Assembly (NCBI GenBank): GCA_015179125.1
Contig: WHVA01000003.1
Coordinates: 248,001 to 312,000, forward strand
Origin: Gautieria morchelliformis
Taxonomy: Eukaryota > Basidiomycota > Agaricomycetes > Gomphales > Gomphaceae
DNA: 64,000 bases
Direction of reading: 5' to 3'
The notes under the pieces were generated by a model, which did no database searches, was not told the origin of the DNA, and saw nothing but the letters and a program-made list of their open reading frames with translations. The position numbers were made by a program, and so were the translations under genes. This document shows, one piece after another, positions 53,788-62,659 of this stretch. Within the stretch, counting starts at the first letter, position 1, and each line of letters begins with the position of its first letter.

Positions 53788-54813
53788 TCATAAGCCAGAT
53801 ATCAAAGGCTTGGGGGCACTCGCGAGCATAGTGCCCTGGTTGTCGACAGCGGAAGCAGGTGATAGTTCCGGGGCCTTTTGCGCGCATGTGGTCAACATCC
53901 ATCGGGCAGGGCCACTCTTCGAGGGAGGAGGGCTATGGTTCCTAATAGGAGCAGGCGGAGCAAGCATCGGAAATAATTTCCGTGTGGGAATGAATGCGCT
54001 TCCGGGTTTTGGCACAGGTGGAGTAGGACGAGCGGAACTGCGTGTCGTGTTCCGACTCGTCTCCACGAAGGCCTCATTTGCCTCCCTGTTCCGAGAAACC
54101 TTCTGCGCGGCTTGGTACCACCCTTCCGGGTCATCAAAATCCGGAGCTCCATCCCCAAGCAGCGCAACTTGGTTCTGGAGCGTCGGATCAAGTCCTCGTC
54201 GGAATTTGATGACGATCGTCTTGTCGTCGTCATATTCCGCAAGGTCGATGAGCTCCTGGAAGCGATCGATGTAGTCATCGACCGGATCTTTGGCCTGGTA
54301 CCAGCTCGTCCCCTCGAGCTTGGTAAGGGCTGTGAGCTGCTCGTTTTTCGGGCAGAACTGGTCGGAAAATGTTTTCTCGAACGCGTCCCAGTCCCGGAAG
54401 TAGTTCCCCTTGCCCTTTGCTTCATGTCGGATCACCTTGTTCGCAAAACGGGCTGCGCGGTCCGATTTGAAAAAGGACAATGTCCAGTGAATCCGAGCCT
54501 GGTCGTTCGGAAAGAGGTCTCCGACAATTGCGAAGTAGATGCTGCATGTGTTGAAGAACGCGCGTCCCTTCTCCCGATCTCCGTCAAAGTCCGCCGGAGT
54601 TGCGGGTTTGACCTTTGCTAACTTCGCGGACATCCTCTTTTCCGCTAGTTCCGCTTTTCCGAAATCCGGATCATCCAGCATTTCATTTCCACCACCTTGT
54701 GGAATATCTAACTTAGCCAAAATCGCTTGTAAGGCTGTTTCAATCGCGTCGGTCTTCATCCGGTTCCGCGTCAATTCCTCCTCCATATTCCGAAGACGAT
54801 CGTCCGGATCCAT
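53788..54813 (-). CDS. Chromovirus D gag
   Basis: A 341-residue Ty3-type gag with an N-terminal coiled segment (RLRNMEEELTRNRMKTDAIETALQAIL is its span). A retrotransposon-gag domain follows, with WTLSFFKSDRAARFANKV and a YIDRFQELIDLAEYDDDKT stretch. A CCHC zinc knuckle (CFRCRQPGHYAREC) is encoded just downstream in an overlapping frame at about 53820-53860. Many Ty3 elements use a frame change or read-through around gag-pol, so this alone does not prove damage. Confidence 0.88.
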   Translation of the reverse strand: MDPDDRLRNMEEELTRNRMKTDAIETALQAILAKLDIPQGGGNEMLDDPDFGKAELAEKRMSAKLAKVKPATPADFDGDREKGRAFFNTCSIYFAIVGDLFPNDQARIHWTLSFFKSDRAARFANKVIRHEAKGKGNYFRDWDAFEKTFSDQFCPKNEQLTALTKLEGTSWYQAKDPVDDYIDRFQELIDLAEYDDDKTIVIKFRRGLDPTLQNQVALLGDGAPDFDDPEGWYQAAQKVSRNREANEAFVETSRNTTRSSARPTPPVPKPGSAFIPTRKLFPMLAPPAPIRNHSPPPSKSGPARWMLTTCAQKAPELSPASAVDNQGTMLASAPKPLISGL

Positions 54814-54999
54814 GTTGGAAGGAGAAATATGGGACGGGATTTCCGGGGTTGGGAGCTCGACGTAAGAAGAGGGGCTGTCGTACGCTGTATGTGCGGAAGA
54901 GGTTGCGATCTCCGAGTCGCTGTCTCCGATTCCGAACGCACCTATGGCGAATGCAACGCGCAGTACGACCGCCGGTCCTCTTGGGAGAGACTTTTCTGC

Positions 55000-55479
55000 T
55001 GTAAGGGCAACCCTGGCCAGTCGTGGAGATCACACTACCACACAACTGACAAGGGGAAATCCAAAGTATGTATAAATGAACAGAGCATACAAGAGAGGGG
55101 GTTCTCACCTGACAAGGGGAAATCCAAAGAGAAAAGTCTAAGGACCCCCAATGTCAGCGAGCCCGTATTATACTACGCTGCGCAGCCAGGGACAACACTT
55201 GGCACCCGCCATCAGCCCTGCATCCCCCTGGCCCTTGATCGACCCTGGATGCCGCCTATTATGCGAGTCGCTTGAATTCCGACACTGTTCCGGGGCGGAA
55301 GTCGGAAATGGAGTCGGAACTGGCAAGGCGAACGGAACTGGTGGAAGTTCCCCCAGAAGCGGAATCGTTCCCGAAAGCGGACGCGGAGATGGAATCGGAA
55401 CCGGAAGCGGAGTCGGAAATGGAGTCGGAACTGGGTGTGGTGTCGGAACTGGAAATGGAAAACAGGGTGTCCCCTGACA
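55000..55479 (-). repeat. 5' LTR of chromovirus D
   Basis: It looks identical to 49255-49734 along all 480 bp. The right end abuts the CCTAC target duplication, and the interrupted copia RT resumes at 55485. Confidence 0.93.
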
Positions 55480-55484
55480 CCTAC

Positions 55485-56686
55485 CTCAATTCAACCATAG
55501 ATGAGGAGATCTACATGCGCCAGCCCGACGGTTTTGATGATGGATCTGGACGTGTTCTAAGAATATACAGAGCGCTCTACGGACTCAAGCAATCGGGACG
55601 AGCTTGGCATCAGCCCTTACGCAAATTACTACTCGATCTCGGCTTCCATCAAAGCACAGCCGATGAATGCATCTACATCAGACAAGATAAGGACACAATC
55701 GAAGTCATATCAGTATATGTGGATGACTTCGGACTATTTGCTGATTCCAAAGGAGGGATGGTTAAGCTCAAGGGGGAGCTTCATGGAAAATTCCCTTTGA
55801 CAGATTTAGGAGAAATGAAGAAAATCTTGGGAATTAGAGTTGAGAAGAATAGGAATGAGGGAACACTGATCATGTCTCAAGGACATTACATCGACATCAT
55901 ACTCGATCAATTCAACATGGCTACGGCACATTCCGTATCTACACCCCTGCACAAAATGATCAAACTCACGACACCTATGGACTCCACAGGTCCAACTGCT
56001 GAAGTACCCTACGCTAAAGCGATCGGATCATTAATGTACGCAGCACTCAGCACGCGACCTGATTTGGCTTTTACCGTACAACATCTGAGCCAATTCACTA
56101 CTACTTACGGAGCCGAGCACTGGACGGCGATCAAACACGCGCTCAGGTACCTCAAGGGGTCACGTGACGACGGCATAACATTCCGACGAGACGCTGGTCT
56201 CGACCTCGAAATATTTGTTGACTCAGATTATGCTAATAGAAATGACGCACTATCTATTAGTGGCTATGTAGCTATACTAGGAGGGGGAGCTATCACATGG
56301 AGCTCGAAGAAGCAGCGAACGATCGCACTATCTACCACGGAGGCCAAATACATGGCACTTACCGAGGGCGCCAAGCAATTAATCTGGCTGAGGTGTTTCA
56401 TCGAGGAACTTGGAATCGATCAAACCCAGCCCACGTCACTTCGATCAGACAATCTAGGCGCCATTACACTATCGTATGACGCAACGTATCATGCGCGTAC
56501 CAAACACATCAATGTCGCATATCATTTCATCCGTGAGAAAGTGGCCTCTCACGAGGCATCACTTACGTACGTACCGACGAAGGAGAACGTAGCGGACATA
56601 TTTACAAAGGGATTGGATTTACACCAACACAGGTATCTATTAGGGAAATTAGGATTTTGTCGAAGGGACTTCTCGCTGAGGGGGAG
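55485..56686 (+). pseudogene. Copia element B RT-RNase H part
   Basis: Continuation of copia RT and RNase H after the chromovirus. It begins exactly at the duplicated CCTAC target and runs to the polypurine tract at the 3' LTR. It shows YVDDFGLF, the connection region (SLMYAALSTRPDLAF) and RNase H with LSTTEAKYMAL and DNLGAI. The open frame that extends upstream into the chromovirus LTR is accidental. Confidence 0.88.
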
Positions 56687-56834
56687 TGTTAGTAATCGGG
56701 ACGATGACACCGCCAAGGCAGAGCCGGCATGCACTTAGCCGGAGGTTCGAGATCGCTCTCGACCCCGGGTTGCTGGTGCACCGGCACCGCATCGGCACAG
56801 CAGCTCGAAGAGATTGGTAATACAATGGACATCA
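56687..56834 (+). repeat. 3' LTR of copia element B, left part
   Basis: The first 148 bp of the 3' LTR, TGTTAG...ACATCA, ending where the Helitron starts. The remaining 74 bp are at 59976-60049. Confidence 0.93.
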
Positions 56835-57319
56835 TCTATAGTATAAAGTTCTAGGGGGGGCGGTTGTGGGCCTCACTATATGAAAACAGCACGCTCCGCT
56901 GACATAATCCTGACATAAGCCTGACATAATCCTGACTAAGACAAAACAAACCACGCACTATGGCGGAGTTTGAATGTGAGCAGCCGCGAGCGACCAGCAG
57001 TGTTCCTGGTCACGTGACCGGTTCGCGTCCAACGTTGCTGCGCGCGCACCCACCTTCCCTCGACCCTCCTGCTGCCATTTCCTCTGGTCCAACTGGCAAC
57101 CTCTGGCTCTCCTGCCCACTGTCTCTGTGCCTGCTGGATCTGTCTGTCTGCTGCTGGCTCTCTGTCTATGCTGCTGGCTCTCTCTGTTGCTGGCTGTCTC
57201 TCTGTCTGGCTCTCTGTCTGGCTCTCTCTGTGTCTGCTACTGGCTTTCTCTGTGTGTGGCTCTTTCTGTGTCTCTTACTGGGGCTCTCTGTCTCTCTACA
57301 GTCCCCTCAGGTAAATATT

Positions 57320-58100
57320 GTTAATATTTTCGCTTTTTTATCCTCTTTTGACTTCTTTTCACCCTAGGCTGCTCCTCTCATTGCCTCCCACCTTTCTTGA
57401 TGGTCATTACTGGCTCTGGTGTGTTTTTTTCCTGTAATATCTATCATTTCTTCCAATAATTTTCGCTTTTTTATCCTCTTTTTGTCTTCTTTTCAGCCAC
57501 CTCTCTCAATGCCTCTCACCTTGCCTGTCTGATATTGGTGCATCTGGTGTGTGTGTTGCTATCATGTTTTGATATTTATTAGAATCAGCTTCTCTCCATG
57601 GTATATATTGCTATTTCTTGCTATAATTTTCGCTTTTTTAATCTCTTTTTGACTTCTTTTCAGCTTAGGTTGCTCCTCCCATTGCCTCCACCTTTCTTAG
57701 GTCATCACTACTGCCCCTGTGTGTTCTTTCCTTATCATATCTGTCATTTCTTCCACTAATTTTCGCTTTTTTATCCTCTTTTTGCCATATTTTCAGCCCA
57801 GGTTCCTCCTCTCAGTGCTCCCCACCTTTTCTGTCTGCCATTGCTGCATCTGGTGTGTGTCCTGCTATCATATTTGTGTTGTTTTGACATTTATTAGGAT
57901 CAGCTTCTCTCCATGGTATTTCTTCCAACATTTTCGCTTTTTTAACCACTTTTTGATTTCTTTTCAGCCTAAGCTGCTCCTCTTATTGCCGCCCACCTTT
58001 CTTAATCATTATCACTGCCTCTGGTCTGTGTTTTTTCTGTCATGTCTTGCAATAATTTTTCACTTTTTTATCCTCTTTTTTTTTTTTCTAGCGCAGGTTC
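57320..58100 (+). repeat. Alternating 130/170-bp repeat array in the Helitron
   Basis: Six occurrences of TTTTCGCTTTTTTATCC-like motifs at about 57330, 57463, 57629, 57759, 57932 and 58055, with spacings of about 133, 166, 130, 173 and 123. Each is followed by a TTCTTTTCAGCC-type sequence resembling a 3' splice site. The array appears to be about three copies of a 300-bp dimer. No believable protein is encoded; the long frames through it are Ser/Leu/Phe-rich artefacts. Confidence 0.7.
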
Positions 58101-58429
58101 AGAGCTCCCACCATTCCTGTGTGTCATGGCTGCAAGTGGTATGTTTCTTGCTCTCATATCTGCTTCTTTTTTGATATTTATTAGGAACAGTTTCTCTTTT
58201 TTTAATTGTATTTGTTTTATTTTATTTTTTTATGTATATATATACCATATACCATATATTTGTCAAATAGATATCCAAAAATTTCTTTGACTTTGCTAAA
58301 AATTAATGACAACAGCCTCTGCTTGCAAAAGATAAGTCTATTGCTCTATTATCCACCGTAAACCCTCTGACATTTATTTATTTTCTCTGCACCTACAATA
58401 AGTTCACTTTTAGGCTCTTAGAGTTATGC

Positions 58430-59480
58430 TACATATGGGGACATACTACAAACAAGGGACATGCTATGCACACTATACTTGGGTGACATGCTACACTCAG
58501 GGGACATGCTACACATGGGGGACACACTACAAACAAGAAACATCCTACACATGATATACTTGGGGGACATGCTATGCATGGGGCATACACTACACATGGG
58601 GACATGCTACACACAAGGGACATGATACATATGATATACTTGGGAGACACACTACACATGGGGGACACTTTACACATGGGGAACATGCTACACTTGGGGG
58701 ACATGCTATGCATGGTGACATGCTGTTACGTATCAAGATTTTGGCAAGTTGGAACTAGAAAGGACAATGGCTTCAACTTATATGTTGCACCCCCAATGAA
58801 CTATCGTCCTAAGTATTTCGGATCACGAGTCGGAAGTCGGAACGTATCAAACTAAACAGAAGTCAGAACTTGAGTCAGAAACTGAGTCGGAAGGCGGAAG
58901 GCGGGAGGCGGAGAGACAGAGGTCTTGCAAAACTCACTGTGCTAAGAACAGGAGATAGAGCGAAGGAAATCACGTATTGAAGGCGATTATCTGATTGCAG
59001 AATAACAAGCATACATGAGGGGCTTTTATACAAAGAGCTGAGACAACATGTAATGGTGTAGTACTAAGCAAATTCTGGAGGGAGCGGAAGTCGGATAGAC
59101 ATGCGGGATAATTAACTAATTGGGAACAAGGGGACTACAAGGGGGGTGCAGGGTAGGGTATAACAATGGCAAAAGAACAAGGGGTCGGAAAGTATATCTG
59201 ACATAAAGAAACAACAAGACTCCAAAGGGGCCGGACGGGTGGTCTTGCTGCGCTGTGAGGCGAGTCCGGTGGGTCCAAGTAATAGAGTCGAAAGAACAAA
59301 GGAATAAGACAATGGGTGGAATGTTGGAATTATCGGAGGGTCAGAATGTGAGTGGAACTGAGTGTCGGAAGTCGGAAATGCATGGTCCTAACACGTGCTA
59401 TGCACACTATACTTGCAGGACACACTACACTCCGGGAACACATGCCATACATAGGGACATGCTACCCATGAGGGGCACAC
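58430..59480 (+). repeat. GGGGACATGCTACACAT minisatellite (split by a solo LTR)
   Basis: Degenerate 17-20-bp units around GGGGGACATGCTACACAT run from about 58437 to 58723 and resume at 59394-59480. The interruption is the solo LTR at 58724-59393. Confidence 0.75.
58724..59393 (-). repeat. Solo LTR of Ty3 element B family
   Basis: A 670-bp LTR with TGTTACGTATC and CCTAACA ends, matching 17489-18240. The flanks are CATGC on the left and CGTGC on the right, a 5-bp target duplication with one change. It is a solo LTR inside the Helitron minisatellite, i.e. a fourth nesting level. Confidence 0.75.
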
Positions 59481-59942
59481 AGACATGGGAGAAATGGGTG
59501 GAGACATTACCTACCCTAATGCATTACTTAGAGCTACTTTCAATTGTGATAAGATGTGTTTTACTTATCCAAATAATTTTACTTATCCCAAGTATTTACC
59601 CAATGTGTTTGACCTAACCATGGGTATCCACCCTAGCAGTGGTCCCAGTGCATTCACTTCCAATGGGTCCCCGGCAGTCCCTACCCAGCGCTGTGCCACA
59701 TCCTGGTGTGCAGCACAGGGCCACCGTAGGAATTGACTTGCGATATGCAGTATTTTCACATGGACAGTTTTATGTTGCACTAATTGTAACAGAGTCCATG
59801 TTCTTTAGGGAAGGGAACACAACATCTAATATTGTATACAAACAGGTGCTGCTAAAGCCTGATTAAATATGTGGTTTCATTTCACCAAATATAATTCTGT
59901 AATACTATTGACTACCCCTGTGCGATGTTAACCTTACTTAAC

Positions 59943-59975
59943 TAACCCGGTGCGAAGCACGGGTCTATTGGCTAG
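59943..59975 (+). terminator. Helitron 3' end hairpin and CTAG
   Basis: The hairpin arms CCCGGTGC and GCACGGG (one bulged base, GAA loop) end 12 nt before the terminal CTAG. In rolling-circle Helitrons this structure marks the replication stop. Confidence 0.85.
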
Positions 59976-60049
59976 TATTTTGTATATAAGGCAGAACGAT
60001 CTACTTGAGATCGTAGTATATCAGATTATTATATCTCCTTCGTTCCACA
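59976..60049 (+). repeat. 3' LTR of copia element B, right part
   Basis: It resumes exactly after the Helitron (TATTTTGTATATAAGG) and ends TTCCACA, followed by the CGTCT target duplication. It includes the CGATCT...AGATCG hairpin. Confidence 0.93.
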
Positions 60050-60054
60050 CGTCT

Positions 60055-60353
60055 AGCCCCGCCAGAGAAGAAACGAGGTGACGTGCAGGGAAACCTCGCT
60101 GATGCGTGAGGCGCAAAGACTCAAACACCACGCCCACGTAGGCACGGACTCGTTCAGGGGTTCTCCCTATGGGTGCAAACAGAGATAGATAACGAAAGGT
60201 TCTGACGGACATACACGTTGACTGGGTATTTGTAGCTACCGTCTTACATGGGGCCCGGCCCTAAAAGACGATAACTTGGATATAAGAAAAAAAAGAAAAA
60301 GAAAAAACGAGGCACCTGCTGCATATTGCGTGTCAGTGAGCCCAAGTTCCATT
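60055..60353. repeat. Inverted 1.6-kb block, copy 2, second piece
   Basis: Reverse complement of about 23730-24025, including the polypurine run (60285-60310) that mirrors the polypyrimidine run of copy 1. It joins directly to the right part of the duplication at about 60354. Confidence 0.85.
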
Positions 60354-62405
60354 CCTGTTTGCAAGGCATATTAGGCTCAGAACAGTATTAGGAGCGGAAA
60401 ACATACAAAAGGTCATGGACAAGATCCAGAACGGCAGTATTACCAGTGCGTGTGGCGGCATTTTCTTGTAGCGCTAACTTGAGTTGATTGAACTTGTCCC
60501 GGAAAGGTCCTTCGTAGAGTATGTCATCCTGTTGAATTCCCCAGGCTGAAAGCTGTATTAACCTCGGGGAAAGGCCCAAAATCGGAAAAAACACAGCAAT
60601 CCCAAAGCATCGGAAAAGTTAGTAGTGGGATTTTAGTGTCGGCGTGGTCCTGTATTGCCAAGCTAAGTTTGTTGAGCGTATCCTGATATTGCTTGACTTT
60701 GTTGTCAATATTCGACGCTATATTCTTCACGGTTTGTTTCCTTGAACAAAGGTCAAGAGGACTATCGCCACCTGACATAATGGGACAACATACATATGTC
60801 CTTGTTTATCACGTAGTCGCTGATAAAATAGGCGCACTCTATCGTCTGATTCGTCAAGGATATGAAAATCGACTTTCGCGATGCAATTCTCTTCAACGGC
60901 TCTGCCAAGTGGACGAACGCGTACGTGTCTCCAATACTCTCAGCAAGCCTATTGATAGTATCAGCCCCGTCCTTCTGAGCAATTATCCTCTGCATATAGT
61001 CGACCCAGATGTCAGATATAGCTATCCAGTTGGTGCAAGTGATAGATATACCTTGTGTGCACTGGACAAGACGGACAATGCCATTATTGCATCAAGATGG
61101 ATCTAGAAACAGGTCGTACGTCATTATCAAGGGATCGAGTAGACTGACAGTTTGAGCTTGATTACCTCTGGTATGCCATCCACAATCTTTGTAAACAGCC
61201 TGATATTGTCCAAGAGAGGATCCCAAACCACCGTTGTCAGATTGACAGTGTTGGTGCCATTGCTGGCAGTGATGCCGTCAGCCACATCCCCTGCATCAAT
61301 GATTAGGGACGGTGTGGGGTTTATCTTAGTGACATCTTTTGCTTCGCTGACTATTTCGTTCAACTCGTCCTTCAGCGCCTCGTCGGCCATCGCGAAAGAT
61401 GGAATCCTGAGCTCTCCCATAGCTTCACGCATCTTCCTTGCCTTGTGACGTTTACGCAGTATGTGGACTGTGCTCGAAGATCACATGGGCATCCAATAGA
61501 TGAGCGAACAAGACTGACCTCCTGTTTCTTTATCTGCAAGTTGATGAAGCAACTCGATCGTTGTCTTCACACCACCGATGTATCTGTCCCAGCCAAACCA
61601 CCGGCACCTATAGATGCCAAGTTCCAACATGGGAGAGCCATGCAATTTGTCACTTGGCAGGTGACATGCAGTTCACATCGCATGAATATCACAACTCGAA
61701 AAGTGAACGCACAAAGAGAATGATTTATTCCAGGTCACCGAATCGCCTCCTACAGCGATGGGAGCCTTCATGACATCCTTATTGATACGCAGCTTCACAT
61801 AGTATTTACCGGGTGGTTGGGATGACCACACGACCACACGAAGCTCAATGCTTTTTAAGTCTGTTATCAATCGCCAGCAGTCATTATACAATATTTGGTG
61901 CAAACAAAATCACCTTTCCTGCAACTTTTGCTGTACTTGTTGCTGCCGGGAATGTTCTGGGCCAGCCCTGTCTCAGGATTATAGCTCACCTACACGTTAT
62001 TGGGGACTCACCGGGATGCACTCCGGTTGTGCGTGCCGTCGTTCATTGCTGACGTTCGAGGTGGATGGAAGACGTATTAAGATACATTTTGATTAGGAGA
62101 ATATAGCCCTATTTATATGGGGTTACTCCTGACTGTTAGTGAGCAATTAAATGTGAAATTGCATGCATGTATAAGACATGATAGTTAAAGGGAAGAAGCC
62201 TTTACGCGAAGTGCTCGTCCCACGGCACCTCCTCGTCGAAGAGTTCACAACTGACGCGGGAGTGCTTAATTGAGAGGTATCGTGCGGGAAGTCGGGAACC
62301 AACTATGCGATTTTAATGGACGTTGTACTCACCCCATCTACAGTAAGCCAAATGTACTGTAAGCACTAGTGAAAATCCCCTAAGATGAGGATGGCCAGCG
62401 CTGGC
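60354..62405. repeat. 7.3-kb segmental duplication, copy 2, right part
   Basis: Same orientation as 25355-27410. The match ends in GATGGCCAGCG, 20 bp before the LTR of copia element C. Confidence 0.9.
60360..61903 (-). pseudogene. C2-NACHT gene N-terminal fragments, copy 2
   Basis: Counterpart of 25365-26903. It has the C2-like start (LKSIELRVVVWSSQPPGK, about 61690-61870) and the block LLDNIRLFTKIVDGIPEVIKL (about 61150-61432). It continues with AQKDGADTINRLAESIGDTYAF (about 60880-60995) and pre-NACHT blocks (about 60400-60778). No Walker A or B is present. The two copies match closely over the coding blocks, yet neither is complete, so both descend from an already truncated gene. Confidence 0.65.
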
Positions 62406-62425
62406 CATGCTACGACGCTATGGCC

Positions 62426-62646
62426 TGTGGAACGAAGGAGATATAATAAACTGTTATATTACGATCTGTACAAGATCTTCTGTCCTTATATACTAATTAT
62501 GATATTCCTATATTACCAATCTCTTCGAGCTGCTGTGCCGATGCGGTGCCGGTGCACCAGCAACCCGGGGTCGAGAGCGATCTCGAACCTCCGGCTAAGT
62601 GCGTGCCGGCTCTGCCTCGGCGGTGTCATCGTCCCGATTACTAACA
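62426..62646 (-). repeat. 3' LTR of copia element C
   Basis: A 221-bp LTR, TGTGGAACG to CTAACA on the plus strand, with the CGATCT...AGATC hairpin in a diverged form. The polypurine tract (reverse of CTCCCCCTC) follows at once. Confidence 0.92.
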
Positions 62647-62659
62647 CTCCCCCTCAGCG

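Larger units (their letters stand above)
49255..55479 (-). mobile_element. Ty3/gypsy chromovirus D, recent insertion
   Basis: A 6225-bp Ty3 element on the minus strand inside copia element B. The two 480-bp LTRs (49255-49734 and 55000-55479) are identical as far as I can compare by eye. The target duplication CCTAC flanks it (49250-49254 and 55480-55484). Gag (53788-54813) is followed by pol (49735-53490) with protease, RT, RNase H, integrase and a C-terminal chromodomain, which places it with chromoviruses. It looks whole or nearly so, with at most one or two breaks around the gag-pol junction. A polypurine tract (GAGGGGGTGA in sense) adjoins the 3' LTR. Confidence 0.95.
56835..59975 (+). 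mobile_element. Non-autonomous Helitron
   Basis: A 3141-bp element starting TCTATAGTATAAAG and ending in a GC-rich hairpin (CCCGGTGC GAA GCACGGG), then TCTATTGG and CTAG. It sits between A (56834) and T (59976) of a copia LTR with no target duplication, which is the Helitron signature (TC start, hairpin, CTRR end, A^T target). The element-free site is seen in the LTRs at 46194-46395 and 3742-3963. It carries no Rep/helicase, so it would depend on enzymes from elsewhere. Its body holds splice-site-like repeats, a minisatellite and a solo Ty3 LTR. Confidence 0.92.
46194..60049 (+). mobile_element. Ty1/copia element B with nested insertions
   Basis: One copia insertion bounded by a perfect 5-bp target duplication, CGTCT (46189-46193 and 60050-60054). 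The 5' LTR is 46194-46395. The 3' LTR starts at 56687 and ends at 60049 but is split by a Helitron (56835-59975). A chromovirus (49255-55479) sits in its RT region. Net copia length without the guests is about 4.5 kb. Parts: gag with CCHC knuckle (CRNCGKKGHYVKDC), protease (DSAATTHIA), integrase, RT (YVDDFGLF) and RNase H. It is a fossil: apart from the two guest insertions the coding part has about one or two breaks. The polypurine tract GAGGGGGAG precedes the 3' LTR. Confidence 0.95.

Noticed and set aside
55272-55490. Glu/Ser-rich N-terminal extension of copia RT
   Set aside because: The frame only happens to stay open through the chromovirus LTR; it is an insertion junction, not a domain.
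57127-58290. Leu/Phe/Cys-rich membrane-like proteins in the Helitron
   Set aside because: Simple-sequence (CTCTCTG, TTTTTCT) translations without start context or homologues.
62575-62600. tRNA B-box-like sequence (reverse of GGTTCGAGATCG) in copia LTRs
   Set aside because: No matching A box or cloverleaf; it is simply part of the LTR.
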